A stretch of DNA of 64,000 nucleotides from Diphasiastrum complanatum (GCA_029204225.1 CM055097.1:14666282-14730281); one strand, 5' to 3'. Shown: positions 33,316 through 46,299, counted from the first letter of the stretch. A program made the numbers and translations. The notes: a model not told the origin generated them from the sequence alone.

Positions 33316-34991
33316 GAGGCAAAAGCGTTTGACTTCTTGCTTATGAAATAAATCCAAATGCATCTGCTATAATCATCAATAAAGGTAATAAAGTAATAGC
33401 AGCCACTAAGAGACTCTAGTCTGCATTGGTCCACATAGATTACTGTGGACAAGATCTAGGATGCCACTGGCTCTCCTTGCTCCACTTTTGGAAAACCTCT
33501 CTCTATGTTGTTTTTCCAAAATGCAACCTGCACAGATTTTTCCTTCAAAAGAAATATCAGGCAATCCAATAATTAGATTACTTCTTTTCAGAATCTGTAA
33601 ACTTTGAGCACTGATATGACCAAATCATTGATGCCAAAGATCACTTTGACTATCAACAATGCTTACCATAGCTTGAGTAAAAGATCTCGCATTCAATTTA
33701 TAGAGTCAATTTTAGTTGACTCTAGCTTCTGTAGCAATCACTTTGTAGTGATTCTTGATGTCCTTGACGAGACATTTGTCGCTATCAAACTCAACCTTAA
33801 GTTGTTGAAAAGCCATCGTCCCAACTGATAGTAAATTGTTGGCTAAACCAGGAACATATTGCACATTGCTTATCCGCTTTATCATTCCGCTGACTAGCTT
33901 CACTGGTACCACTCCAAATCCTTTCACAGGTAACAATTGGCCACCAGCTTGTCCAACTTCATCGCCATTGTGGATTTCCTTGAATTTCGAAAACCACTCC
34001 TTCCTCAAAGTCATGTGCTTGGACGTTCCACATGTACCAGGTATCCTTTGCTTCGTCACTTGTCATTAGCGCCGCGATGAACAAGTTTGAGCTTTCACCT
34101 GCATCATCTTCATATTGATCATCATCGTCAGTGATGTTGATCAACATAATTGTCTTCATAATGATCGTCATCAAATTGATGTTGATCAGCATAATTGTCC
34201 GCTTGCCATTTGTCTTTTCTTTGTGCTATCTCCTTTTGTTTCTTGAAGCATTCACACTTCCAATGGGCAATACCTACAATTTCCAGGTTTATTTTGCTTG
34301 GAATAGCCACGTCCTTGACCTCGACCTTGATTTCAATTGCCTCGTGAAATTGTTGAAATGATCTTTGGCTTGAGTTTTTTCCTCTCGATTGATACCTACC
34401 ACTGCCAAATCTTCCGCCTCGTCCTCTAACTGCAAGAGCTTGATCATAGCCCCTGTTACAATGATTCAAGTTCTCTTGATGTTGCTCTTCCTGCAAAAGT
34501 AATCCACCTAGCTCTTCATAGGCTGGAAGATCCTCCCGTGTGGCAATGCTTGTCACAAACATCTGATGTGACTCACTCAAACTGTTCAATGTCAATTGAA
34601 CAATCTCGCGATCCTGTACTCGCTCTCCAACGGCAGCTAGTTGATCACGAATCTCCCTTACCTTCAATAGGTGATCGATGATAGTTGCACCATCATCCAT
34701 CCGTAATGTGTGCAGCTTCGTCTTTAGGTATAGCACTCGAGATGTGTTTGTGGTCTCAAACAATGCCTTCAACATATCCCATGCTTCTTTCGGTCCTTCC
34801 AAATCCGAAATGTAGGGAATGATAGCATCTCTTACTGACGCGAACCATTCATCTTCGTCTTTGTTGACTTTCATGTTCGCGAAACTCTTCGTGTTTCGTG
34901 TCTCCAGATGTTCGAGTTCATGAACATCTTCGTCAGGCGAAGGGCTGAAAGCTAGCAAGGCTTTGTAATCAGAAACATTTTGTTTCTTCAA
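33316..34991 (-). mobile_element. Ty1/copia family D remnant (gag, protease, integrase start)
   Basis: gag (34991-34128) includes AWDMLKALFETTNTSRVLYL and LTLNSLSESHQMFVTSIATR, plus an Arg/Gly stretch (RGRGGRFGSGRYQSRG). The zinc knuckle is split by a frameshift near 34285. The protease motif is replaced (TWYMWNVQ where a TWYLDSGA-like motif is usual), then HMTLRKEWFSKF and NNLLSVG follow (34059-33712). The pre-integrase and integrase start continue in broken frames to 33316. No LTR was seen. Confidence 0.8.
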
Positions 34992-37900
34992 ACGGATGGT
35001 TGTTAGGCCTACACATACCTAGTTCAGATTTGCTGCTAGCTCATATATGCTTAAAGTACTTTCATCTGCTCTATGTCTGACTCGAAACAATTGATCTCTT
35101 GGGATGAGAAAATGTTGGACATAAGGGCTATAGAAGTAATAATATGCTATCCCTTGTCATACTACCTGACATAAGTCTCCTGGTAGGGGAAGGTCACTTA
35201 GTGTCATACTTGTCATGGGAAGTCTATCGAGGTTAACGCTTGCTCAATGGGTTGCAATTTTAAGGTCTGTGTGGTCACTAATATCCGTTGCTAATCTATT
35301 TTGATGTATAGTGTGGCCCTTACCCAAAATCCCTCGTTACCAACTTCAAGTGGTAAGTCTCCAGTTCGAAGGCCACGTACCGTAGTATCGAGTTCTATGA
35401 TGGTCACATAGAGTCCAGTGAAGCGAAGTATAGGACAATATCGCTGAGGTCGGTGCTCATCTGTCATGCCCTTGATGTTTAGGCCCTTTATCTCGTTATG
35501 CTGTGATACTGTTCTAGTGGCAAAGACTCCCTCTCAGCTTAGGTGGATGCTTTGAGGCTCAACAACTCTAGAACGTGTGTGTCTTTCCTACTCGTCATAG
35601 ATTTTATTGAACTTTTAGAACATTCTACTCTCTCCAATTCATTCCTCTCTACACCCAATAATTCCCTTGATGATATCACCTGACCCCTTATGTTGAATAC
35701 TCACATGCTACTATATACTCGTAGAGTAGGTGTAGTTTAAATCATAACTCATCACTCTTGGCCCTTCATTTCCCAAAGATGGTTTTAGGAAGTGTGTATT
35801 CCTTTCATCTAGAGTTTACGTATCGTGACTACAAAGGTCAACATCCCTTTCAAAGTTAGTGTTCATAAGGTATCGTCTCAAGACAACTAATGGTAGCATT
35901 TGTTGTCATGACACTCATTGATGGTTATCCAAACTCATGTCTCTCTTGGGGTTCAGTCACAACACGTAAGATTGATATTTCAAGCATGATTATCCTAAGG
36001 TACGTTTTTAGAAATGTTGATGTGTGAGGCTCTTAGAATGGTATCACATGCTATAGATGACTCCCCGATGGTTGGCATACATGCTATAGATGACTCCCTG
36101 ATGGTTGGCATACAAACATTCCCATGTTATTATGGCATAATTTTTCCGTATAATTTTTCAACATGTGTCCCGAACACTGTTAGCCCCTTTCAAGTAAACC
36201 CATAAAAACATCCCTTTCATCAACGTTCATTACTACAAGTATAGGTGATGATGATCATTCCACCATTGTATCTCTTTTTCTCAAAGTCTTCCAGTTTTAA
36301 GAGTTCAAACTAAGGAAATTTGGTATTCTTGGTTGGAACAGTGGTGTATCTTGTTTTTATTTTTTGTTTTCTTGGGTTTTTTTGTTTTTCCAAATGGTTT
36401 TACGTGGGCTAATATGCTCGTGCTAATGCGTGGACCCGAGTTCCAAGGGCCCGAGAGTCCTATAGTGCCCGTATATTCCGACGACACACTAAAGACCATG
36501 TTCTAAATGAGGATTAAAGAATCGATTTAGTGTTGATTCCTAGGCTTGAGAGAATATTTTGCCTCTTTGAGTCTTATTTAGCTCTCCCTCTATATTCCAA
36601 GAGATGGGGACATAATAACCATTATAAGATTTCCTCAACTATATGAACTAACCGTGTACCACATTCAAGATAATGTCATGTTTCTTAAATGACACAAAAC
36701 CAGTGTTGAGGAAAGTAGGTACTTCAGTATTGCTAGAAAGTTGCGCTCAGTGAAGTGAAAAGGGAGGCTCGGTCACTGCTATGGGTATCGCGTTGATCTC
36801 CAAAATGGATGTAGGGCCCACTTACAGTAAACCCTTTCTCTTCAGATCATTTCTGCCCATTCAGAAGTCTGTTGGCTACTTGAAGAGTGCGCAAGGACAG
36901 GCATTGTCTATTTTGCAGACTCGTGAGGAGCGCACGGATGCTTCATGGAGGATCAGGCAGAATGGAGGTGCGGCCACCTGAACGTTGCTCAATGCAGAAG
37001 GCGCTATGTTGTTTTCTCTTGATTTTTCAGTCTTCTGGCTATTGTACTCCTGTGGCACGTTCGCAGATAGGTGCTTGACAGGTTGTGATGGAGCGCTGTC
37101 CATGCTGTGTGGAGAGCGGATTTTCTGAGCCAAGTAACCATTCTAAGTTGCTGTTGGAAGAAGATTATCATTGCATGAGTTGAATGATGCTTCACAGCTG
37201 TTAGCCACAGCCTCCTGTTAGTAACAGAGGGTAAGAGATCGCCGGTGCCTCTGTTTCCCATAATCATGTTTCTGACAGCTTAGCTCCATGTGAGAGTTTC
37301 TCAATACTGGTCAACAGGTTTGGATGTACATTTCAAAGCTCTTCTAGATCTAGAAATACACTCAAATGGTCTAACTGAGATAATGGTAGCCACTGGTGCT
37401 GGGATTATACATAACACTCAGATCTTCTATCACAGAAAATGCTCCTCACCTCAAGGCAATAGAAAGTACATTAGTTTACTGAACACATTATTGGATACAC
37501 TTCACAATAGACCGAAACTTCATATCACAGCTTGAGAACATCTTCAAGAGTAGAGCTTAGTTTATGAACTCTTTTCACAGAGATTCCAGGAACATATAGA
37601 GGCTGGGAGAACCTAACAAACCCAATACTTCTTTGAATTTGAAAATCACAGGAAATCCATCACCACAGCCATATCACCAGAGAACAGCAAACCAATAGTA
37701 GATTATGGCCATAGTATCCAATCTTTGAACATACTCAGCAGTGTGAAGATCACCTCAAAAACCTGCAGGTGATAGTGAATTGAAAAAGTCTAAACCTCAT
37801 TGCACACAAGAGAACTTGCACCTCATAATAGAACTTGAAACCCTTTTTCAACATAACGTTTGCCCATCATCTTATAATCCTGGAGCTCACCTATCTTCTT

Positions 37901-38398
37901 CACTTTGGCATCTTGCTCCTCTTTTCATTCTTCTCAGCTTTCACTAGTCACTTCTGAAGGCATTAAATGTGATTTGATTTTTTAACCCATGTGCCTATGG
38001 AAGACTCCCTCATGCCTATTTGGTTTTAGGCCCATAGTAGTGCATAGTGCCCTCTTAAAGAGCCCATAACCTTTGAATTACCCATTATGATTACTTTTCC
38101 CTTTAGGTTGCATTAAAGGATGGTTGGCCCCTTTTCCATGTGCCTATTAGGAGGGCACTTTACCAATTGCCATGCTTTTTGCAAATTGATTCCTTAATAA
38201 TGGTTCCAATACCCATAGCTCCCATTTATTGGCTTCCCCATTTCTTTTGGTATTAAGAGTGATTTGATCTTTTTCCCATATGGCTATTAGGAAGCCCCAT
38301 GGCTAATTTTCCTTAGCCCTTGGTCCATTGCTCATTTGGTCATAAAGTCACGTTCTTTTTTTTTTTCTTTGACATTAGTCTCCTTTTTTGATGTTGCA
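34992..38398. other. Intergenic, mostly unrecognised
   Basis: No gene or element recognised. A 33-bp direct duplication (CATGCTATAGATGACTCC...) lies at 36047-36112. Imperfect repeats of 'ccATgtGcCTATtaGgagggc' occur at about 37990, 38147 and 38277. The overlapping short frames at 36.8-37.5 kb have no family signal. Confidence 0.45.
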
Positions 38399-39716
38399 CT
38401 ATGTAGATTCCTTAACCTTAACCATTTGATTTTTTGACTCACAATTTTGTATTTGTGGTAACTTAGCCCCCTCAACCCACTGAGCAGCAACCTGAAAACA
38501 TAGTACTTCGGCTTTTATATTAGTATCGAAAATCACAATACATTGCAAAGTCTTATTTGTAATACCGTAAAAATTTATGATGAATGTTAATAACTGATTA
38601 ATGTCAATAAATAAATTGTTGGAATTGTTATAAGCTAGACTTTCTCCTTTTGAGCAATACACTTCATTGATATGAGATGGATTCCAACTATTGTCTGCAT
38701 ACCGTGGTTTAATATGTCTTTTTTTTTTTAAAAGATGAAATGGTCGTGGGATTGAAAACTTTTTAATATTTACCTGTGCAAATGCCTCCTTTATTATCTT
38801 AAACATTGTTGCATATGCTTCTCTACTGATGCTAGAAAGTCACATGCCCTCTGAAGCAATGTAGTATCTAATATTTTTCCAACTTCATCCATAATGCTAT
38901 CAATAACTGAAGCCTTAATCTTTTTCATTTTGTTATTATTTAACATTGATTTCATAGATTTAGAAGTCAAGATAGAGCCTAGTGGTTTCCAATTGAAATC
39001 TCATCGGCCAAACAACCAATGCTGATCTGCATTGCAAACATAATGTTCATGAAAATGTCAGTAGAAATTAGGGCACTCATAGTATCAATATATAATAAGC
39101 AAATCAACAGAAAGTTGAAATGAATAAATAACAAAATTATTGATTATGAATGAGACAAAAAGTGCAAGCAATATTCAATACCAAATAAGCTATAACTTAC
39201 TTGAATGCACGGATTCGTCTTTTTCTATGACCTCCTCTGGATGATAGATCACATATATCCTTGTTTACCAGTCTTTTTCTCTTGTTGCTTCGGACCTTTC
39301 TGTTGAGCACATCCATATCTTTAACAAGAGACAAATATGAGATACGCATGGATTGAAATGCAATTTTTATCCCATCATTACTAGTTGTATAATTATGCAA
39401 AGAAGATTTCAACTTTTGGATCTCCTCCCTGAGCATTTCATTTTCATCCAGACAAGTTTTCATTTTTGTAGATTTTTCCTTGATTCCTCTTCCAAATATG
39501 TATTCTTTGCATTGAATGTGCATTCCCACAGAGCATCAAATTCTCACAATAACCCAAAAGGCCATTTTTACCATGACACATATAGATTATCAATTGACTC
39601 ACCAAATGAAAATCTGGATGTTGCAATGAACATGGATCAATAGGATACAATGTTCCTGATGACCATAAATCTACATGTTTTAGCTTTTCCTCCCTGTATC
39701 GGACCATATCAATCAT
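38399..39716 (-). pseudogene. Unrecognised gene-like fragment with coiled coil
   Basis: Minus-strand pieces: 39716-39530 (start MIDMVRYREEKLKHVDLW), shifting frame into 39529-39199. The second piece holds a coiled coil (LDENEMLREEIQKLKSSL) and a basic tail (RSNKRKRL, GGHRKRRIRAF), followed by a perfect CAA|GTAAGT donor. A further stretch at about 39040-38770 (KKIKASVIDSIMDEVGKILD) ends at CAG|GTAAAT. Another follows at 38806-38399. It looks like several exons of one decayed gene. No family was recognised; a transposon-borne gene or captured host gene is possible. Confidence 0.35.
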
Positions 39717-39720
39717 GTTT

Positions 39721-39975
39721 GTGAGTGTTGTGCTTTGTCAAAGTCACATAGACTACCTTATACTAGATCTACATCTAGACTTACAAAGCCTTTTCAGGTT
39801 GTACATTCAGATATTCATGGAATTACTACAATTAGCAATAGTGGAACTAAGATGTAAGTAACTTTCATTGATGATTTTTGTAGCTTTTGTTGGATCTATC
39901 TACTAAAGAGAAAAGATGAAGTGTATGATTTCTTTGTTAAGTTCAAGAATGCAAGAGAGAACCAATTTTCTATGG
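39721..39975 (+). pseudogene. Copia integrase fragment
   Basis: The plus strand reads CECCALSKSHRLPY, VVHSDIHGITTISNSGTK, VTFIDDFCSFCWIYLLKRKD and FFVKFKNARENQF. This is the start of a copia integrase with the first catalytic Asp (HSD). It starts exactly where the minus-strand unknown gene begins and stops before the second Asp. Confidence 0.7.
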
Positions 39976-40427
39976 GAAAATATGGGCCCAAAGAGGGCCC
40001 TATAAGAAATGCCATGTAGGAGAGAGAAAAATAATCATAAAGTAATTATAATATCATTTTCTAACTTTTTTACGCATCTGCCCACACTACTTTCCATGTA
40101 AATGAATGCACCTTAGTTTAGTCACATCAAACTGCACTAGTGTTTAACCATAGTTAAAATATAATTTTGTAAAATGTTAAAATATTTTCTCCCAATAGTT
40201 GGGAACACTCAAAAATTTGAATTAGGAGTGACATTTCTGAAAAAAACCTACGCCATCTCTAACTCCAGGGTAAAAAACAAGTGTTTAGCGCCATCACAAT
40301 CTCCAGCAGAGTCGTTAGCGCCATCTCTAGCTTTGTTATTGTCATTGTGTTGTTTGTACCTATACTACTATACTGATGACAAAGCTTTATCATCTTCATG
40401 TGGATCTGTCACCAGAATATGCTTCGC
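39976..40427. other. No feature recognised
   Basis: Short AT-rich stretch between two copia fragments. 'GCCATCWC' words repeat (40252, 40290, 40319). Confidence 0.4.
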
Positions 40428-41446
40428 TCAGGATGAGAAATTCAAAACAACCCAAATTGTTAAGGAAGTTGGAAGAGCCATTACCTCCAATGACCATAAG
40501 TTGAAGTGTCCCATCCTTTTACGCCAAACCTCTTGAATAGGTATTTGCTCTCTTGCAACACATCCAGCTTGGTTAGCAATAACACAAGCATCTAGTTTGA
40601 ACAATTTCTCTTGCCTTTTACCTTTTGCAATCAAGATATCCTTCCTTTTGAACATGCAAGCATCTCCATCAAACTCAACTTTGAGGCCTTTACACTAAGT
40701 AAATTCTTGATAATAAATGGAATGAACAAAACATCCTCCGAATGAACATTCCTATTTCTAGAGAGAGAAATAAGAATTGTGCCAATCCCTTTGATTGCAT
40801 GCTCACTATCATTGGCCGTGTAGATTACCCTCTTGTCATCTCCATATGCCAATAAAGAAGTGAAATACTCTTTGTGAAAAGTCATGTGTGAACTTGCTCC
40901 ACTATCAATCCACCATGGATCTAGATCTCCATCATTAATAAGCATACATGAAGACATCATAAAAGCATCTTCATTTGCATTTTGAATATACAAACCATCC
41001 TCATCAAGAGTAAGATTACCTTGCTTGTCTCCTTGATCCATCTTCTTCTTGTAGCACTCACTTGCAAAGTGTCCTTTGATGCCACAATAGAAGCACTTGA
41101 GCTTTGATCTATCTTTCTTTTTACCATTTGAAGAAGCTTCTCCTTGATCTTGCCCTTTAGACCACTTACTTTTGCCTTTGCCCTTGAATTTGCCCTTGAT
41201 GAACATAGCCTCCTCTCTAGCCCTATATTCTTCATTGATCAAAATCTCTTGAAGATCAATCAAACTTGAAAAAGTCTTTTGAATAGCAAGACTTTGAACA
41301 ATGTTAGCATGAGCATCCAACAATCCATTAAGAATAACTTGAACAAGCTCTCTTTCCTTAATACTCTCATCAATGCAAGCACTATACTTGTGATATCTTG
41401 CAATTTTGTGTGTAGAATGTTCATTAAATGCTATTTTCAAATCCAC
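40428..41446 (-). mobile_element. Ty1/copia family E: gag C-part, zinc knuckle, protease, pre-integrase
   Basis: VQVILNGLLDAHANIVQSLA is gag. A Lys-rich stretch (KGKFKGKGKSKWSKGQDQG) precedes a canonical zinc knuckle CFYCGIKGHFASEC (CX2CX4HX4C). Protease WWIDSGASSHMTFHKEYF is intact, followed by KNLLSV. A frameshift near 40640 precedes pre-integrase (WRKRMGHFNLWSLEVM). One open frame covers 271 codons, so decay is mild here. Confidence 0.85.
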
Positions 41447-41529
41447 ACATGTGAAATATAGTGGCTTACTATTTTTGTATGGACAACAATATCATTTTAT
41501 GTTTTGATTTATGTTTGATCAAGATCTAT

Positions 41530-41850
41530 TAGAATGATGTTCTGGATATTGTTGTGGGTTTGGAAGAGAGACCAACAACACAACAAGATCAAGTGAGGTA
41601 TGACAAGAGGGCCAAAAGAGCTCTACACATGATAAAGATGAATGTTACCAATGAACTTCTCAAGGAAGTTGGTAGGTGTACTTCATCAAGTGAGGCTTGG
41701 GAAGCTTTGAAGAAGCTTTACGAGTCCAAGTCTACTTCTAGAGTGTTGACCTAAGAAGACAAATCTTTCAAAGTTTGCAAAAGAGTGAAGAGAGCCCAAA
41801 TACTTTTGTTTTGAGAGTGAAAGCTTTGAAAGATAAGTTTGCGTGCACCA
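41530..41850 (+). pseudogene. Copia gag N-terminal fragment, opposite strand to family E
   Basis: GLEERPTTQQDQVRYDKRAK and TSSSEAWEALKKLYESKSTSR are the gag N-terminal blocks that family E lacks on the minus strand. The two parts point away from each other around 41450-41530. This is consistent with an inversion inside one element. A stop lies at 41752. Confidence 0.7.
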
Positions 41851-41989
41851 ATGGATAGTAGTGTTGAGAATGTCGATGATTGGAGTGCAATTGTTGCACG
41901 AAACGAAACCGAAGGAGATTCGCGTTCGCACTTTCTTCTCTTCGAACCTCGATTGCTGTGATACAACTGATGTGTATCTTAGCATGAAC

Positions 41990-42395
41990 AATGGGTTCAC
42001 TGTACTCAGATAGAATTTGATTCTAACTGGTGGCTACTATTGCTAGATCAAATCTACAATCTTCTAGAGTGTAGACAAACTACTGACCTACGTTTTTTTT
42101 AAAAAATTGTGTAAGCATTCAACAAGAATGAGCCAGTGTGCGGAATAAGAATAAACAGTTGAACATGTACTGACAATGATCAAACATTAAGACATTCGAT
42201 ATCATTCAAGATAAAGAAAAAAAAAACATGTACATTATACCTACTATATTATCAACGATCTTTTCTTGAGCACTATGTGACAAACCCACCCAGCGCGTCG
42301 GCGCAAGAGATACTATGTCTCTCACAAATTATATCAGACAGTCTCGCTTACTAGCGGACTCTGAAGAAACTTAATATTTTTACCCACAAAGCGCT
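41990..42395 (-). repeat. Family A LTR fragment, minus orientation
   Basis: It shares with the other family A LTRs 'AAATCTACAATCTTCTAGAGTG', 'ctGACCTACGTT', 'AAGCATTCAACAA', 'GCGCGTCGGCGCAAGAGA' and 'CTCGCTTACTAGCGGACTC' (all plus-strand reading). No internal region is attached. Confidence 0.6.
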
Positions 42396-42439
42396 TTTAG
42401 CGTGTGAGCCTTTACCTACAGAAATACACTAGATTTCTA

Positions 42440-43418
42440 CACAGACAGCAACCGACTCAACCGAAGTCCCCGACGCCAACGAGTTGCCAAGCCACCAATC
42501 TCAACCCAAGTCATCGACGACACCGAAGTCAAGACTCAGCCGAAGTGGCCGAAGTCCCCAAAGACAACAAAGGCATTGAAGACAAACCAGTCTCCAAAGG
42601 CCGAAATCCCCGAAGTGTCCGAAGTCACCAAAGTGACCGACGAGGACTCAACCTCAGAAATGTGCCAAAGCCAAAAGTCGAGCCAGCCATGTCAAACGTC
42701 AAGTATGTCATCAAATCTTGACGAGCGTGACAGTTTGAATGTCATGACTCAACCGTTAAGCCCTTGTAGTTAAGCAAAGTAGCAAGACGTAGTTAGCTAA
42801 TGTTTTAACTTAAACTATCTTGTAATGCTTAGCTAATTTAGTTCTTGTAATCAAACCAAGCATGCTATATGTATTGGAGGTCGGATACATATAGAAAAAG
42901 ATAAAAAGTAAGAATCATACACAGAGTGTGTATGAAAGAAAGAGGTTGATGAATGCAGTCTTGCAGTAGCAGATGCATATTATCAGACCAACGATTTAGT
43001 GCTAGTAGTAGCTAATTCCCAGTAAGGGAGAATACCTCTCTTACCTCCACGCGTTGATATGAAAAACAGACAACACTCAAAAAGATCATTGCTGTATACT
43101 TGATTTTGGTAACATAGACAACTTACAGTTCTTCTGCTCAATGTATGCAATCTTTGAATGTTGTGATGCTTGCTCAATTCATAAGTAGATATACTTCTGC
43201 TGTCATTTGACATTATTTAGTATTCATAAATTAGTATCAAATTAGCGGTAGCTATCTATAGTTTGGAGGATGTTGATCGCGGAATGAAGCAATAGCGTCC
43301 TCGGATAGATTGGCTCCATCTGAGCTCATACCAGTGAATCACGGCTAGCTTCGACTTTGAAGTGTTTGAGGTCTCCGACTTCTTCGAATTCCAGAATTTA
43401 CATCAGTGCTATCAGAGC
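42440..43418 (+). repeat. Copia family F LTR and primer site, CCGAAGTC-rich start
   Basis: CCGAAGTC/CCGAAG words recur about ten times at 42455-42630. The LTR appears to end at ...TTACA (43402). TCAG and a primer-like TGCTATCAGAGC (43407-43418) follow, the same spacing as in family A. Two further near copies (CTATTAGAGCCC at about 43430, TGGTATTAGAGTTG at about 43456) follow. The left limit is uncertain. Confidence 0.45.
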
Positions 43419-43627
43419 CCGGTTCACTCCTATTAGAGCCCAGATTCACAACTGTGGTATTAGAGTTGCTCGGAGAACCGAAGTTGTCGAAGCCGACATC
43501 AGATTCACAACAAACTCTTGGACATCGATTGGCAGTTCTATGCCTAGCGTGTTCGTCATATTTATATATGGATTGAGAGAAATGGTTTACTCTAATCACT
43601 GATTACAAGAACGGTTGGTTAAGCATG

Positions 43628-44784
43628 TTCTAACAACACTCAGTTTGCCATCGACATTGTTCGTGGAGGTGGTTCTCCTTCTGGTTCTTTGGATGATATC
43701 CTTTGTACTTGGAGCATGAAGATCCATTGTTTTTCGGTCTTCGGGTGTTTTGAGCTTCGTGGCTTTGTGTCTTCCTTCGGCCTTCAGCTTCCCCTTCGAG
43801 GTCCTTTGGTCTTCAAACTTTGGGTCTTCGCCTTTGAGTTTTCGTTCGTTTGACCTTCGTGTCTTTGGGTCTTGGCCTTTTTTGAAACCGTTATGTAGGT
43901 GGTTATTGTCTTTGGCGGTTTCTGCCTGGGGGTAGTTCCTTTGTATTTCTGCAGACACAAAGACCTATTGGTCCTTTCGTGCATTTCTATAGACACGAAT
44001 TCGAAAGCTATCAAAGCTTTGTGGCTAGAAACATTAAGTTTCTTCAACTCCCTCTCAAAGCGTTCATCCTCTACCTTTCGAACATCCCTTTGTCTAAGGG
44101 CTTAGTAAAGATGTTGGCTACCATCTGCTTCGTTCCAATGAAGGTGGTTTTCAATTCGTTCCTCTCGACTAGGTCCTATATCAATTGATATTTGATTGCA
44201 ATGTGTTTCATCCTTGAATGAAGCACAAGATCCTTCGTTAAGTGTATGGCAGATGTATTGTCCATTTGCAGAATTAGAGGCTCGTTGGTGGTTTCACCTA
44301 GTCCGTTGAGGAACTGTCTGAGCCATGTGCTGCCGTTGGCCATCTTGGTGGCTGCGACATATTCTGCTTCGTAGGATGACTGAGCGGTGATGGTCTGTTT
44401 CTTGCTGGCCCAGAGAATGGCTGCCTTTGCTGCGATGGTGCACCCTGCTAAGACGCTTTTACAGTCATCCTTGAGTGATGCCCAACTTGCATCGCTATAG
44501 GAGTGCAATTGGAATCCGGCATCACGTGAGTAAGACAACCCAAAATCCTTGGTTTTCTGAAGGTACTGTAGAATTCACTTCTCAATCTTCCAGTGTATAG
44601 GACCTGTGTTCACGTTGAATTGGCTCATCCTAAACATGGCATAAGCAATGTCAGGACGTGTGTTAACTGCTAGATACATCAGCCATCCAATTAGCCTCCT
44701 ATAAGGCGTGTGTTGCATGGCCTCCTTCTTCTCTTCATCGGTTTTCAGACCATCTTCATTTGTCAGAATCGTTCCTACAAGCAT
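43628..44784 (-). mobile_element. Copia 3' part: reverse transcriptase end, RNase H, tail
   Basis: Reverse transcriptase end (PYRRLIGWLMYLAVNTRPDI, AYAMFRMSQF) at 44784-44575, one stop (KW to K-stop), then RNase H at 44538-44176: LHSYSDASWASLKDDCKSVL, SSYEAEYVAATKM, QMDNTSAIHLTKD and RMKHIAIKYQLI. The tail reads KQMVANIFTKPLDK. After a Lys/Asp-rich noncoding stretch, a polypurine-like GCAAACTGAG precedes TGTTGTTAGAAC near 43640, a likely 3' LTR start. Confidence 0.8.
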
Positions 44785-45700
44785 TCACAATAACATATCG
44801 CGCGGATTCCGACGTGGGCATTCGACGTATTTTCAGAAATTTTATAATCCGTCGCAGTTCGACACATCGGAATTCGACGTCCAGGCAAAAAATCCCAAAA
44901 TCGACGTCCGGTGATCGAAAAATTGTGGCGGCAACCAATTGTTTCTCCAATTGTATTTTCTTCATGAATTTGTTTTGTTCTTTGTTCTCTCATGTCTATT
45001 AAAACTTGACGTTGCTTGTAACTAAACACAAATGGATCAACTCCGTGGAATGGCATTCAATTTATTGGCTACACACATTAAACAAATTCAATTATTGACA
45101 TATATAAATTGACAAATATTATAGAAAAAAACAATCATGTCAAGTTAACAATCCTTAACGTCTTCCAAATTCGATGGTTGACCCTCATCTTTTTGTCCAA
45201 ACTTCCACAAATGATTTTCAACAATGCGTCTTTCACGCAAAGTTTTGCCCATGACACTTGACGCATGTGCACCATATTTTATTTGAAAATAATTTTTATG
45301 CGAGAAACAAACATCAAGTACATGTCACTTTACCACAATATTCAAAGTCATATAGTAACAAAGCCTTTTTGAATAAGAAAACATGCATGTTTAATATTTA
45401 ACTTTTGTGACTTGAGTAGTGTCTTCATCGCTAGATCAATCTGAATGTAATCCATTTCTTTGGGATAAACTGCATATATGCACATGTACAAAACAAATTA
45501 TTGTATGATTCTCATGTTTTGATTATTAGTTAGTACGATTCTTATACGTTGTCACTTACATGATTCTTTTGCATCTAGTTGTAGGTTATAAACGCATTCA
45601 TATCCTTTTTTTTTTTATCACATGTATGAAAGTTTAAATCCAATATGCATTAAAGTTTTGTCGTTGATTTTCTTTTTTTCTTCATTTCAATTTATTAGGG
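44785..45700. other. Spacer; CpG-rich patch at 44800-44930
   Basis: TTCGACGT/ATCGACGTCC-type words occur four times at 44809-44910 in otherwise AT-rich DNA. The remainder to 45700 is AT-rich with no feature recognised. Confidence 0.4.
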
Positions 45701-45709
45701 TTTATTGTA

Positions 45710-46290
45710 ATGTTTTATATGTTTATGAATGTAGAAAACATGTCGGGATCTAGCAGTGGTGAGAGCTCGGGAGGCTATGTCTCAAATTTCTATGCATCGT
45801 TATCTTCCGAGCAAAAAGCAGAATTGCAAATTTTGCTTAGTCAAGATGAAATTGCAGGTCCCTCACAAGCGGCCGCGGCTCCCACACCTACCGAAGAGTC
45901 ATCCACTAATCTGTATTACGATGTGGATCCTGAAGGTAACATAATCGTCAACTGCAAAGGTCGGGTGGTTATGGACCACTTATATTCTTGATGCCAACGC
46001 CATTTTGGCGACAAATTGTTCATGAAATGGTCCAACCAATCAAACGATCTGAAATGGCAGGTTGTTGGTAGCCGATCTAAAATGGAAGGTTGTTGGTAAC
46101 CTTTGTAACAAATTCTCACAAGATGAGGAATTCGAGTTGAAGGAAATCTATAAACATATGAGTTTATGGGTTAGACATCGTTGTGATACATTACGACGAA
46201 TATATAGAGATGGGCAATCAAAACCCTCATGGAACACAATGCTCATACAGAGAGCTTACCATACTCTTGACCAACCGACTCGTCCGACTT
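45710..46290 (+). pseudogene. Possible CACTA-type transposon ORF remnant
   Basis: The plus strand has MSGSSSGESSGGYVSNFYAS and YYDVDPEGNIIVNCKGRVVM. After frameshifts come KVVGNLCNKFSQDEEFELKE and HMSLWVRHRCDTLRRIYRDG. The order (Ser/Pro-rich lead, then a short domain with regularly spaced Trp and basic residues) resembles the ORF accompanying plant En/Spm transposons. I cannot confirm the family. Confidence 0.3.
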
Positions 46291-46299
46291 GACCACAAG

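Noticed and set aside
36781-37535. Cluster of overlapping frames on both strands
   Set aside because: None has a recognisable motif, start context or splice structure; expected by chance at this composition.
12432-43418. Primer-site words as Met tRNA genes
   Set aside because: Only the 12-nt complement of the tRNA 3' end is present next to LTR ends.
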